A stretch of 64,000 nucleotides of DNA from an uncultured Pelagibacteraceae bacterium (GCA_902524115.1 CABZCA010000001.1:62001-126000); one strand, 5' to 3'; counted from the first letter of the stretch, positions 40,468 to 51,067 are shown. Made by a program: numbers and translations. Notes: a model not told the origin generated them from the letters alone.

Positions 40468-41256
40468 TTATTGAATAACTGTCATTGGATCAAGTCTAGT
40501 TTGAAACCAATTAACTCTAAAGTCTAGATGAGGACCTGTTGATCTGCCAGTAGAACCTACTGTACCAATTATATCACCTTGTTTTATTAAGTCTCCAACG
40601 TCAACCATTACATTTTCTAAATGTGAATAGATTGTTGATATGCCATGGCCGTGATCCATTATGATTGTTCCACCAGTATAATAAAGATCATTTTCAGCCA
40701 TTGTAACAACTCCAGTTCCAGATGACTTTATTGGCGTTCCTTTTTTTGCAGCAATATCTATTCCATAGTGAGGCCATCTTGGTTTACCATTTAGAATTCT
40801 TTGACTTCCATAAACTCCGCTAATTATTCCTTTAACAGGCATAATGAATTTATTGCTAAAATAATTTAAATCTGAATTTATGGCTCTTGCTTCACCTATT
40901 TTTCCATTCTCTTTTTTTATTCTTTTGTATACAGACTCTGGGGGTGTTACTTTATTTTCAGGTAATCCATCTATTCTTTGAATATTGTATTTTCTTTTAA
41001 ATACACGTTTAGTAATTTTTTTAGTTTTACCATTTGAAATTTTTGTAATTAATATATCGTATTTTCTATCTCTATCTATACCAAATACAAAGAAACCATT
41101 TTTCGATACTTTTATTTTTTTTTTATCAATTATAATTTTTGAACTTGGATCAGTTTTACCTAAAATATAATGTCCTTGAATAAACTTACCAGTAAATTCA
41201 ATCGCTAGAATGTTTGTTGGAAATAAAATTGCTATGATAAGCAATATTTTTTTCAT
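40468..41256 (-). CDS. M23-family peptidase (LysM-less exported endopeptidase)
   Basis: Start moved to 41256 (MKKILLIIAILFPTNILA signal peptide); HYGIDIAAKKGTPIKSSGTGVV, GHGISTIYSHLENVMVDVGDLIKQGDIIGTVGSTGRSTGPHLDFRV. Confidence 0.9.
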   Translation of the reverse strand: MKKILLIIAILFPTNILAIEFTGKFIQGHYILGKTDPSSKIIIDKKKIKVSKNGFFVFGIDRDRKYDILITKISNGKTKKITKRVFKRKYNIQRIDGLPENKVTPPESVYKRIKKENGKIGEARAINSDLNYFSNKFIMPVKGIISGVYGSQRILNGKPRWPHYGIDIAAKKGTPIKSSGTGVVTMAENDLYYTGGTIIMDHGHGISTIYSHLENVMVDVGDLIKQGDIIGTVGSTGRSTGPHLDFRVNWFQTRLDPMTVIQ

Positions 41257-42014
41257 TATTTTGCGGTCCACCCACCGTCTATTTTTATAGATGTTCCTGT
41301 TATCATTGCTGCAGCATCTGAAGCTAAAAAACAAACTGCAGTTGCTACGTCACTCTCTTTTGCGGCTTTACCCATAGGAATATTTTCTAGTGCTAATTTT
41401 TTAAAATCTTTATTTTTAAAAAATTTTTTCACCATAGGTGTTTCAACAAAGGTTGGCGCTACGGTATTTACTCTTATTTTTTTTGTGGCGAGCTCTACAC
41501 CCATACCTTTAGTTAGTCCTTCAATACCAAATTTAGTCATATTATAAACGTTTCTACCAGACATACCTACATGACCAAGTTGCGATGACATGTTTATAAT
41601 GGATCCACCTCTTTTCTTATTTTTTATCATCTTCTTTACAACTATTTGAGCAACATTAAATGCAGCTCTTAAATTTAAATCTATCAAATAATTTAAGCTT
41701 TCTTGTTTTACTTTATCAAACGGTTCTGGAATATTTGTCCCAGCATTGTTTACTAAAATATCAATTATTTTTATTTTTTTTAATTTTTTACTTAAATCTT
41801 TGTAATCCATTACATCACAGTTTATTTTTATCAATTTACTTTTTACTTTTTTTATATCTTTTTCTAGTTTATCTAAATCCGAGGAAGTTCTGCTTAGTCC
41901 TATTATTGTTGCACCAGCCTCAGCCATTGCAATAGAACAAGCTCTTCCTAAGCCTTTGCCAGCCCCCGTTACAAGAGCATACTTATTTTTAAGATTAATT
42001 TTTTTTAAATACAT
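41256..42014 (-). CDS. SDR-family oxidoreductase
   Basis: 252 aa; VTGAGKGLGRACSIAMAEAGA, LVNNAGTN, YNMTKFGIEGLTKGMGVEL. Confidence 0.92.
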   Translation of the reverse strand: MYLKKINLKNKYALVTGAGKGLGRACSIAMAEAGATIIGLSRTSSDLDKLEKDIKKVKSKLIKINCDVMDYKDLSKKLKKIKIIDILVNNAGTNIPEPFDKVKQESLNYLIDLNLRAAFNVAQIVVKKMIKNKKRGGSIINMSSQLGHVGMSGRNVYNMTKFGIEGLTKGMGVELATKKIRVNTVAPTFVETPMVKKFFKNKDFKKLALENIPMGKAAKESDVATAVCFLASDAAAMITGTSIKIDGGWTAK

Positions 42015-42590
42015 TTAAATAAAAAGTTTTAAATCTGTGTAAATTAGTTCAACTGCCACAAACAATATAGCAAATAAACCAACCCATGCTATCCATTTAT
42101 AATCTTTTATCCATTTGGAAATTAATGTTGCAGCTGTAGCCATCAATATAATAGATAAAACAAGACCAAATATTAATAGATAATAATGATCTTTGGCAGC
42201 ACCAGCAACACCGAGCACATTGTCTAAACTCATCGTAAAGTCAGCTAGCAAAACGGTCCAAACTGCTTTCAAAATTGATGAGTTATCAACTTTAATATTT
42301 TCCTCACCACCACCTGAATTCTTAATTACATCGACATAAAGTTTATAAACTATGTAAAGAAGCAACAGACCACCTATAAGTCTTAAACCTGTGATTTGTA
42401 AAAGATAAGCGGTTAAAAGTGTTAATAAAATTCTTAGTATTACTGCTCCACCAATGCCCCAAAAAATAATTTTTTTTCTTTGTTCTGGTGGAAACTTAGA
42501 GGCAACCATTCCAATGATAATGGCATTATCTCCAGCTAAAATTAAATCTATAAATATTATTTGAAAAAAAATTGTTATTTCTTCGGTCAT
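42015..42590 (-). CDS. TerC-family integral membrane protein (YjbE-like)
   Basis: 191 aa; LILAGDNAIIIGMVASKFPPEQRKKIIFWGIGGAVILRI, FTMSLDNVLGVAGAA. Confidence 0.9.
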   Translation of the reverse strand: MTEEITIFFQIIFIDLILAGDNAIIIGMVASKFPPEQRKKIIFWGIGGAVILRILLTLLTAYLLQITGLRLIGGLLLLYIVYKLYVDVIKNSGGGEENIKVDNSSILKAVWTVLLADFTMSLDNVLGVAGAAKDHYYLLIFGLVLSIILMATAATLISKWIKDYKWIAWVGLFAILFVAVELIYTDLKLFI

Positions 42591-44188
42591 CTAGCATTTT
42601 CTATTATCATATCTGCTGCTTTTTCAGCAATCATAATAGTAGGTGCATTAGTATTTCCTGAGGTTATTGATGGCATGACAGATGCATCAACAATTCTTAA
42701 ATTTTCTAAGCCATGAGCGACTAATCGGTCAGATACAACTGCATTTTCGTCAGTCCCCATTCTACATGTGCTCACAGGATGAAAAATAGTACTACAAAAT
42801 TTTCCAGCCTCTTTAGCCAATTCCTCATTATCCGTAATATGAATTCCAGGCCTATATTCTTCAGGCTCATATTCTTTATAAGCTTTTGAATTCATAACAA
42901 TATTTCTTGTGATTTTTAATGCTTTACCTGCAATTTCTCTGTCTTCGTCTGTAGATAAGTAATTCATCTTAATTTCCGGAGATACTCTTGTATCGGATGA
43001 TTTTAATTTAATTGAACCTCTGCTAGTTGGTCTTACATTTGTGATGCTAGGAGTAAATGCTGTAAATTTATGAAGGGAGCCTTTGCCTAAGACATCTGTG
43101 CTAGCTGGAGATACATGGAATTGCAAATTAGGAGTTGCTAAATGATCATCACTTTTTACAAAGCCACATAAATAACTAGCCCCGACCGTTAGTGGTCCTT
43201 TTCTAAATAAGAAATATTTTAGTCCAGTCATAAGCTTTTTAGTCATACTATAATAGATATCATTTAAGCTTTCTAAATTTTTAACTTTATAAACTGGTCT
43301 TAACATTAAATGATCTGTTAAATTCATACCTACTCCAGGATGATCTTTAACTACATTTACATTATTTTTTTTTAAAAGTTCACCTGGACCTATACCTGAA
43401 GCTTGAAGAATATGAGGTGAGCCTATAGTCCCAGAACTTAAAATTACCTCTTTATTTGCTTTAACAGTAATTACATTCTCACCAATCCAATAATTCACTT
43501 TGTCTGCTTTTTTATTATCAAACTCAATGTTCTTAACATGAGCATTTGTAACAACTTTTAAATTTTTTCTTTTTTTAACTGGATTGAGATAGCCTACGGC
43601 AGTACTACATCTTAGACCATTTCTTACAGTAAAAGGAAAATAACCCATTCCTTCATTGTCACCATTATTAAAATCATCAGTTCTTTTGTGACCAAATTCT
43701 TCTGCTGCATCCATAAATAGATCGCAAACTTTAAAAGTTCCTCTTATTTGCTGAACTGCCAAAGGACCACCAGATCCATGAAATTCATTTTCACCAAATT
43801 GAAAATCTTCAGATTTTTTAAAATAGGGAAGCACATCTTCCCATGACCAACCAACGTTACCAAGCTGTCTCCAATAATCAAAATCGTTCGATTGACCTCT
43901 AATATAAAGCATTCCATTTATTGAGGAACTTCCACCTAAAGTTTTACCTCTTGGGTAAACCATTTCTCTATTATCACAAAACTCTTCTTTTTCCGTTTGA
44001 AAACACCAATCCGTTTTCGGGTTCAACATTGTTTTAAAATATCCACCTGGAATATGGATCCAAGGGTTTGTGTCTCTACTTCCAGCCTCAATCAATAAAA
44101 CTTTGTGATTTGGATTAGCGCTTAATCTATTTGCTAGTACACATCCAGCAGATCCAGCACCTAAAATAACATAATCAAAGTTTTCCAT
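42587..44188 (-). CDS. GMC-family oxidoreductase (choline dehydrogenase-like)
   Basis: Start moved to 44188 (MENFDYVILGAGSAGCVLANRLS); YPRGKTLGGSSSINGMLYIRGQ, GTIGSPHILQASGIGP, HPVSTCRMG. Confidence 0.9.
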   Translation of the reverse strand: MENFDYVILGAGSAGCVLANRLSANPNHKVLLIEAGSRDTNPWIHIPGGYFKTMLNPKTDWCFQTEKEEFCDNREMVYPRGKTLGGSSSINGMLYIRGQSNDFDYWRQLGNVGWSWEDVLPYFKKSEDFQFGENEFHGSGGPLAVQQIRGTFKVCDLFMDAAEEFGHKRTDDFNNGDNEGMGYFPFTVRNGLRCSTAVGYLNPVKKRKNLKVVTNAHVKNIEFDNKKADKVNYWIGENVITVKANKEVILSSGTIGSPHILQASGIGPGELLKKNNVNVVKDHPGVGMNLTDHLMLRPVYKVKNLESLNDIYYSMTKKLMTGLKYFLFRKGPLTVGASYLCGFVKSDDHLATPNLQFHVSPASTDVLGKGSLHKFTAFTPSITNVRPTSRGSIKLKSSDTRVSPEIKMNYLSTDEDREIAGKALKITRNIVMNSKAYKEYEPEEYRPGIHITDNEELAKEAGKFCSTIFHPVSTCRMGTDENAVVSDRLVAHGLENLRIVDASVMPSITSGNTNAPTIMIAEKAADMIIENAR

Positions 44189-44268
44189 AATATTTTTATA
44201 ATTAAATTTTTTTAAAAATCTTTTAACATATACTTTATAAATTAAATAATAACATTGAGTAGTTATAT

Positions 44269-45864
44269 ATGAAATATTTAGACGCATTAATTATAGGTGC
44301 TGGATTTTCAGGGCTATATCAACTTCATTGTTTGAGAGATAAATTAAAATTAAACACATTGGTCCTAGAAGAGGGAGATGATCTAGGAGGTACATGGTAC
44401 TGGAATAGATACCCAGGGGCGAGATGTGACTCAGAGAGTTTTACCTATGGTTTTACTTTTTCAAAAAAAATTTTTAAAAACTGGACTTGGAAAGAAAGAT
44501 ATCCTAAACAAAAAGTAATTTTAAAATATCTCAAATATTTTTCGAAAGAATATAATCTTAAAAAAAACATAGTTTTTAAACAAAAGGTAATATCTACACA
44601 ATATTTTGAAAAAGAAAACTTATGGAAAATAAAAACGAACAATAAGAAAATTTATTTTGCAAAATATTTAATTTGTGCAGTTGGGTCCCTTTCCTCAATT
44701 AATTTACCTGCAATAAAAGGAATAAATCAATTTAAAGGTCAACTACACCACAGTGGAAGATGGCCCAAAAAAAATATTAATTTTAAAAATAAAATTGTTG
44801 GACAGGTAGGAACGGGTTCTACTGGGATACAGATTGCACCTGAAATTGCCAAAAAAGCAAAAAAATTAGTTTTATTCCAAAGATCTCCAAACTTTAGTAT
44901 TCCAGCAAGAAATAGAAAATTATCAAATACAAACATTAAAAACTATAAAAAAAATTTTAATAAATTAAGAAGTTTTTTAAAAAGAACACCAGGTGGCCAT
45001 CCTTTTGAATTTCCAAAAAAATCTGCATTTGATTTTAACGAAGCTAGAAGAAATCAGATGTATGAAAAATCTTGGCATTATGGAACTTTATCCTTTAGAG
45101 CAACTTTTAATGACATAGTAAAAACCATCAAAGCAAATAAAACAGCAGTTAAATTTATTGAAAATAAAATATACTCAACAGTTAAAAATAGAGAGTATGC
45201 AAAGATCCTTACTAATTTTGACCACCCATTTACTGCTAAAAGACCAACCTTAAATACAAATTATTATGAGATGTTTAATAAAAAAAATGTGGAATTAGTT
45301 GATTTAAAAGAAAACCCAATAGTAAAAATTACTAAAAAAGGAATAAAGACAAAAAAAAATGAATACACACTAGATAAAATTATATTTGCAACAGGCTTTG
45401 ATGCTTTGACAGGTTCAATTGAAAAATTAAATATAACTGGAAAAAAGGGAATTAAATTGACTAAATATTGGAAAAGTGGACCTAAAAGTTTTTTAGGACT
45501 TCTTGTTCCTAACTTTCCAAATTTATTTATTGTTAGTGGCCCAGGAAGTCCCTCAGTATTAACAAATGTACCAGTGCAAATAGAACAGCATGTTGAATGG
45601 ATTACTAAATGTATTAAATTTTTAGAAAATAATAAAAGACAAAGTATAGAAAGTACAAACGTAGCAGCAAATAAATGGCAAAAAGAAATTATGAACTCAG
45701 TTAAAAAAACATTATTTATGAAAGCTAAAAGCTCATGGTATAAAGGCGACAATATACCTGGCAAGTCTAAGTCTTTTTTACCCTATCCTGGTGGAATGCC
45801 AAAATATAGAAAAGCTTGTTTAAAAGTTGAGAAGACAAATTATAAAGAATTGAAAATAACCTAA
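44269..45864 (+). CDS. Flavin-containing/Baeyer-Villiger-type monooxygenase
   Basis: 531 aa; IGAGFSGLYQLHCLRD, GGTWYWNRYPGARCDSES, BVMO-like FKGQLHHSGRWP, GQVGTGSTGIQIAPEIA, FATGFDALTGS. Confidence 0.88.
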   Translation: MKYLDALIIGAGFSGLYQLHCLRDKLKLNTLVLEEGDDLGGTWYWNRYPGARCDSESFTYGFTFSKKIFKNWTWKERYPKQKVILKYLKYFSKEYNLKKNIVFKQKVISTQYFEKENLWKIKTNNKKIYFAKYLICAVGSLSSINLPAIKGINQFKGQLHHSGRWPKKNINFKNKIVGQVGTGSTGIQIAPEIAKKAKKLVLFQRSPNFSIPARNRKLSNTNIKNYKKNFNKLRSFLKRTPGGHPFEFPKKSAFDFNEARRNQMYEKSWHYGTLSFRATFNDIVKTIKANKTAVKFIENKIYSTVKNREYAKILTNFDHPFTAKRPTLNTNYYEMFNKKNVELVDLKENPIVKITKKGIKTKKNEYTLDKIIFATGFDALTGSIEKLNITGKKGIKLTKYWKSGPKSFLGLLVPNFPNLFIVSGPGSPSVLTNVPVQIEQHVEWITKCIKFLENNKRQSIESTNVAANKWQKEIMNSVKKTLFMKAKSSWYKGDNIPGKSKSFLPYPGGMPKYRKACLKVEKTNYKELKIT

Positions 45865-46608
45865 ATGAATAAAATCAATTTCATATTAATATATTTTTTT
45901 TTGATTTGTAATGTTTTTGCAGCAGAAATAGAAATTATTGTTGATAAGCCTGGTGAAGGAAAAAAAATTATTAATCACTCATGGGTTCAAATCGAATACA
46001 CAGGTTCTTTTGTTGATGGAAACATTTTTGATACCAACGTTGGAAAAGACAGACCTTTAGTTGTTCAAATAGGTATGAAAGAAGTTATACCTGGTTTTGA
46101 AATGGGTATAGTTGGAACCAATAAAGGAACTGTTAGAAAAATTAAAATACCTGCTGAACTAGCATATGGAGCAACAGGCGCTGGAAATATAATACCACCA
46201 AATTCTGATCTTATTTTTGAGTTCAAGATTATTGATGTTCTAGATCCAAATTATAATTTAATCACATCTGATGAATTAAATAATTTATTGAAAAACAATG
46301 CAGTAGTTTTAGATATCAGAACAGAAGATCAATGGATTAAAACTGGTGTAATTAAAGAGTCGTTTCAAGAAACAGCTTTCGATAAAAATGGAAAATTTAA
46401 TGTTTATCTAATGGATAGAGTAAGAGCTTTAGCTGGAGCAGAGTCTCAAAATATTGAAATTATTTTTGTTAGTCATGATGGTGAAACAGCATCAATTTTA
46501 GGCAATGCTTTTGCAGAAGATCTTGGTTTTAAAAATGTTTATGTTCTAGATGGAGGAATTAAAGCTTGGATTAGTGAGGAAAAAGCATTAGTTTCCTTCT
46601 TAAAATAA
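45865..46608 (+). CDS. Exported FKBP-type peptidyl-prolyl isomerase fused to rhodanese domain
   Basis: 247 aa; signal peptide, FKBP WVQIEYTGSFVDGNIFDTNVGKDRPLVVQIG...ELAYGATGAGNIIPPNSDLIFEFKIIDV, then rhodanese-like VVLDIRTEDQWIKTGVIKESF...VYVLDGGIKAWISEEKALV. Confidence 0.85.
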   Translation: MNKINFILIYFFLICNVFAAEIEIIVDKPGEGKKIINHSWVQIEYTGSFVDGNIFDTNVGKDRPLVVQIGMKEVIPGFEMGIVGTNKGTVRKIKIPAELAYGATGAGNIIPPNSDLIFEFKIIDVLDPNYNLITSDELNNLLKNNAVVLDIRTEDQWIKTGVIKESFQETAFDKNGKFNVYLMDRVRALAGAESQNIEIIFVSHDGETASILGNAFAEDLGFKNVYVLDGGIKAWISEEKALVSFLK

Positions 46609-46626
46609 CGTCAAATCATTTAGAAA

Positions 46627-47406
46627 ATGAAACTTAAAGATAGGGTAGCAATAGTTACAGGTGGCGGAAAAGGAATAGGACAAGAAATTTGTCTCGGTCT
46701 TGTAAAAGAAGGTGCAAAGATTGTTATTGCAGAAATAGATATTGAAAATTCAGAAAAAGCTAAAAAAAAAATTATAGATGCAGGCAGTGAAGCAATAATT
46801 ATAAAAACTGACGTTTCAAATCAAAAGAGCATTAACGAGATGGTAGATCAAACTATCAAACATTACGGTAAAATTGATATTCTAATAAACAATGCAGGAA
46901 TTAGACATGTTAAAAAACTTTTAGATCATACAAAACAAGATTGGGATGATATGATTTCTGTAAATCTTACAGCACCTTTCCTTGCTAGTCAGGCTGTAAT
47001 TCCTCATATGATTAAAAATGGAAAAGGTAAAATTATTAACTTTGGGTCTATAGCAAGTTTTATGGGAAGGCCAGATAGGGTAGGATATGTAGCTGCTAAG
47101 AGCGGTGTCTTAGGCTTAACAAGAGCATTATCTGTCGATCTAACTGGAAAAAATATTAATGTAAACACTATTTGTCCAGGTTTAATTTCTACCTCATTTA
47201 ATCAAAAATATGCTGAAGATCCAACACATGGCGAAGCCTGGGGAAAAGAAACTGTGGTAGGTAGATGGGGAGAACCAAAAGATATAGTTGGAGCAGCAGT
47301 ATTCTTATCAAGTGATGAATCTGATTTTATAAATGGATCTGAAATTAAAATTGATGGTGGGTGGCTCTCTTCAAAAGTTAGAAGAGGTGAATTAGATAAT
47401 GAGTAA
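46627..47406 (+). CDS. SDR-family oxidoreductase
   Basis: 259 aa; VTGGGKGIGQEICLGLVKEGA, LINNAGIRH, YVAAKSGVLGLTRAL. Confidence 0.92.
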   Translation: MKLKDRVAIVTGGGKGIGQEICLGLVKEGAKIVIAEIDIENSEKAKKKIIDAGSEAIIIKTDVSNQKSINEMVDQTIKHYGKIDILINNAGIRHVKKLLDHTKQDWDDMISVNLTAPFLASQAVIPHMIKNGKGKIINFGSIASFMGRPDRVGYVAAKSGVLGLTRALSVDLTGKNINVNTICPGLISTSFNQKYAEDPTHGEAWGKETVVGRWGEPKDIVGAAVFLSSDESDFINGSEIKIDGGWLSSKVRRGELDNE

Positions 47407-48916
47407 CTTTGAAAAAAATCTTGAACAATCGCTCATTAATGCAAAACGATTAACGGATAAAATTTTAATTGATGGCAAATTAGCATCTGCTCAATCAAAA
47501 AATAAAATACCAGTATTAAATCCAAGCACAGGTGAAAATATTGGTTCTGCTCCTCAATGTGATAAAAATGATGTTAATATTGCAGTTGAGTCGGCGCACA
47601 AAGCTTTTCAAAAATGGAAAAAAATACCAGCAAGGGAAAGAGGAAAAATGGTTGCTGCTGGAGCAAAAAGATTAGAGGAAAGAAAGTCTGAAATTGAAAC
47701 TTTATTATCATTAGATACAGGTAATGCTTTAAGAACACAGGCCATACCAGAAACAGGTGCTTCCATTGAACTTACAAATATGTTTGCTGGTTTGTCTGGA
47801 GAGTTAAAAGGGGAAAATTATCCAACCAATATTCCAAATAGCATTCATTACACCACTAGAGATCCAATTGGCGTTGTTTGTGCAATCGTCCCTTGGAATG
47901 CTCCATTATTTTTAACAGTAGCAAAAATCGCTCCAGCTATTGTAGCAGGAAATAGTGTTGTTTTAAAAACAGCTGAACAAGCTCCTTTTTGTGCTCTTCT
48001 ACTATCTGAGATATTTCAACAAGAACTTCCTCCGGGTGTTTTAAATGTAATTTCAGGCTATGGAGAAGAGTGTGGCGAACCTCTGGTAACTCATGAAAAA
48101 GTAAGAAAAGTAACGTTTACTGGATCTTTTACTGTAGGAAAGATTATAGCACAAAAAGCAGCTCCTAAATTATGTCCAGTTACTTTAGAGCTTGGAGGAA
48201 AAAATCCAAATATAATAATGAGTGATGCAGATTTAGATATTGCAATCCAAGGGGTTATTGATGGAATGAGATATACACGACAAGGACAAGCATGTACTGC
48301 TGGATCAAGAGTTTATATTCAAGAAAAAATTTATGACAAAGTCTTGTATGGAGCTGTTGAAAAATTAAGTAAATTAAAAATGGGTAATGCTCTAGATGAA
48401 AGGTCTGATATAGGAGCAATTATTTCCGAAGAACAGCTGAAAAGAACTTTACATTATATGGATATTGCCAAAAAAAACTCTACAACCAATATTGTGCATG
48501 GTGGCAATCAACTAACAGGTGGTGATTATAAAAATGGTTTCTTTTATGAACCTACATTGATGTCAGGTGTTCCAGTAAGCTCTCCAGTTTGCCAAGAAGA
48601 AATATTTGGTCCTGTTGCTTGTGCAATACCATTTAAAACATTTGATGAAGTAATGAACAGTGCAAATGATACACCATTTGGATTGTCAGCGGTATTGTGG
48701 ACACAAAATTTATCTAGAGCTTTACAGTTTGTTGAAGAAATTGAAGCAGGTTTCGTTCAAGTGAATCAATGTGTAGCGCCTAGAGCAAATGTTTCATATG
48801 GTGGATTAAAAATGAGTGGCCTAGGAAAAGAGTATGCATTTGATAGTATGGTTAATCATTTTACTCAAAGTAAAACAGTTTTGATTAATAGAGGAAAATC
48901 AAATATAGATAATTAA
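47399..48916 (+). CDS. Aldehyde dehydrogenase family protein
   Basis: 505 aa; VTLELGGKNPNIIMSDAD, GQACTAGSRVYIQE, FGPVACAIPFKTFDEVM. Confidence 0.94.
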   Translation: MSNFEKNLEQSLINAKRLTDKILIDGKLASAQSKNKIPVLNPSTGENIGSAPQCDKNDVNIAVESAHKAFQKWKKIPARERGKMVAAGAKRLEERKSEIETLLSLDTGNALRTQAIPETGASIELTNMFAGLSGELKGENYPTNIPNSIHYTTRDPIGVVCAIVPWNAPLFLTVAKIAPAIVAGNSVVLKTAEQAPFCALLLSEIFQQELPPGVLNVISGYGEECGEPLVTHEKVRKVTFTGSFTVGKIIAQKAAPKLCPVTLELGGKNPNIIMSDADLDIAIQGVIDGMRYTRQGQACTAGSRVYIQEKIYDKVLYGAVEKLSKLKMGNALDERSDIGAIISEEQLKRTLHYMDIAKKNSTTNIVHGGNQLTGGDYKNGFFYEPTLMSGVPVSSPVCQEEIFGPVACAIPFKTFDEVMNSANDTPFGLSAVLWTQNLSRALQFVEEIEAGFVQVNQCVAPRANVSYGGLKMSGLGKEYAFDSMVNHFTQSKTVLINRGKSNIDN

Positions 48917-48918
48917 AA

Positions 48919-49845
48919 ATGACAGATCAAATAGCATTTATTGGTGTAGGTAACATGGGTAACCCAATGGCAGACCAATTAGTTAAAGCTGGCAAAAAAG
49001 TTAAAGCTTACGATGTTTCGCCAGAAATGATCCAAAAAGCAAAAGATGCTAATTTAGATGTTGTTGATTCATTAGATGAGGTGCTTGAAGGTGCAAATTT
49101 TGTAATCTCAATGTTGCCAGAAGGTAAACATGTAAAATCACTATTTTTAGGAGATAAAGGCATAATAGATAAAATTTCAAAAGATACTCTAATAATTGAC
49201 TGTTCAACAATTGATATTGAAACTTCATTACTACTTGGCAAGGAAGCAAGAAATAGAGGAATTAAAATGATTGATGCACCTGTTACTGGAGGTGTTATGG
49301 GTGCAAGGGTTGGAAAATTAAATTTTTTAGTTGGCGGAGATGATGAAGCTGTAGATTTAGCAAGGCCATTAATGGATATTATGGGACAAAAAATTTTACA
49401 TGCAGGACCACAAGGAAGTGGAGTTGGAGTAAAGATTTGTAATAATATGTCTTTAGGAATTTCAATGATAGCAGCATCAGAAGCTTTAATGTTGGCAAAA
49501 AGACTTAAGATGGATTTAAAAAAAGTTCACGAAATCATGAAGAACGCATCAGGAAATAATTGGGCATTATCAACTTATACTCCGTTACCTAATTTAACTG
49601 ATGGTGTTCCATCAAATAATAAATATCGTCCTGGTTTTTCAGCTGCAATGATGACAAAAGATCTTAAACTGGCTAATGATGCTGCAAAATCAGTAAATGC
49701 ATTAACACCATTAGGAAAACATGCCTTAGATATTTTTAATGAATTTTGTGAGGGGGGTGATAGCGAAACAGATTATTCAGGTATATCTAAAAAAATAGGT
49801 GGAGATGCTTGGGACTATCCTTTTGACCCTAAGGGTAACAAATAG
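48919..49845 (+). CDS. 3-hydroxyisobutyrate dehydrogenase-like beta-hydroxyacid dehydrogenase
   Basis: 308 aa; FIGVGNMGNPMADQLVKAGK, DAPVTGGVMGARVGKLNFLVGG, KICNNMSLGISM. Confidence 0.9.
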   Translation: MTDQIAFIGVGNMGNPMADQLVKAGKKVKAYDVSPEMIQKAKDANLDVVDSLDEVLEGANFVISMLPEGKHVKSLFLGDKGIIDKISKDTLIIDCSTIDIETSLLLGKEARNRGIKMIDAPVTGGVMGARVGKLNFLVGGDDEAVDLARPLMDIMGQKILHAGPQGSGVGVKICNNMSLGISMIAASEALMLAKRLKMDLKKVHEIMKNASGNNWALSTYTPLPNLTDGVPSNNKYRPGFSAAMMTKDLKLANDAAKSVNALTPLGKHALDIFNEFCEGGDSETDYSGISKKIGGDAWDYPFDPKGNK

Positions 49846-49969
49846 CCACTATAAAACCTCAAGTTGTATTAATTAAGAGTGTAGCAATTAATCATTTTAC
49901 ATTTGGCGACCAATGAGTTTTACTTCCACAATTATTAAGACTTAATAACAATAAAGAGAGGGATAAATA

Positions 49970-51058
49970 ATGAGAAAAATCACTTCAATGATTTTAGCTT
50001 TAGTAATCGCAGTTTCAGTAATTGGATCTGCTTCAGCTAAAACATTAAAAATCCAACTTACTTTTCCTAAAACATCATACGATGGACAAATCGTGAAAAT
50101 GTGGACTGACAGAGTAACAAAATTAACTCGTGGAGAGTTAAAATTTGAACTTCTTTCTAAAGGTGAAGTTGTTGGTATGAAAGAAACACTAGAAGCTGTT
50201 GACAAAGGTCTAGTAGATGGTGGTGCAGCATGGACTCACTACTGGTCAAACTATCACCCAGCTGCGATGCTATTTGGATCGCCAGTTGCTGGAGGAGGGA
50301 TTGGTTTAAGTACTAAATCTTGGTTAGCATGGTATTTCGATAATGGTGGTAAAGAATTATACGACCAATTATGGAGCGAAATGGGAATGAATGTTAAAGG
50401 TTTCGTGATGGCATCATCAGGACCTGAAGCATTAGGTTGGTTCAAAGAGCCAATTAAAAACATGGATGATTTCAGAAAATACAGATTCAGAACTCCTCCA
50501 GGAATTCCAGGACAAACATACAAAGATATCGGTATTGCATCAGTATCTTTATCAGGTGGTGATATATTACCAGCACTTGAAAAAGGAACTATCGATGCTG
50601 CTGAATGGTGTTGTCCAAAACCAGACTCAGTTTTTGGTTTTCAAAAAGTTCTTAAAAACTACTATCTACAAGGATTACACCAAAACGTAGTTAATGGTGA
50701 TATCTATATTAATGGAGATGTTTACAATTCTTTAACTGACCATCAAAAATATGCAATGGAAGTTGCATCTGAAGCGATGATCACTAGAAACATTACTAAT
50801 AGGGCTGTAGAAAATGGTAAAGCGTTAATCGATCTTACTGAAAATCACGGTGTAAAACTTTGGGATACACCAGCTGATTATTTCACTGAGTACATGAACG
50901 CTGCTCAAGCAACTCTTAAAAAGAATGCTGCATCAAATGCTTTCTTTAAAGAAGTTTATGAGCACATGACTGCACATGCTAAAATTGTAGTACCTTTTAT
51001 TGCACAAATGGAAACATCTGATGCATCAATAGGAACTGCATTCGCATCACAACAGTAA
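49970..51058 (+). CDS. TRAP transporter substrate-binding protein (DctP family)
   Basis: 362 aa with signal peptide; KYRFRTPPGIPGQTYKDIGIASVSLSGGDILPALEKGTIDAAEWC. Confidence 0.92.
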   Translation: MRKITSMILALVIAVSVIGSASAKTLKIQLTFPKTSYDGQIVKMWTDRVTKLTRGELKFELLSKGEVVGMKETLEAVDKGLVDGGAAWTHYWSNYHPAAMLFGSPVAGGGIGLSTKSWLAWYFDNGGKELYDQLWSEMGMNVKGFVMASSGPEALGWFKEPIKNMDDFRKYRFRTPPGIPGQTYKDIGIASVSLSGGDILPALEKGTIDAAEWCCPKPDSVFGFQKVLKNYYLQGLHQNVVNGDIYINGDVYNSLTDHQKYAMEVASEAMITRNITNRAVENGKALIDLTENHGVKLWDTPADYFTEYMNAAQATLKKNAASNAFFKEVYEHMTAHAKIVVPFIAQMETSDASIGTAFASQQ

Positions 51059-51067
51059 GTAAAATAT

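Noticed and set aside
45264-45764. 166-aa minus-strand ORF antisense to the BVMO-like gene
   Set aside because: Complementary to a clearly conserved coding frame; composition looks like a shadow ORF in AT-rich DNA
49008-50690. ORFs 49008..49241, 49049..49249, 49942..50205, 50254..50523, 50466..50690
   Set aside because: All overlap well-supported HIBADH or dctP frames and lack family signal
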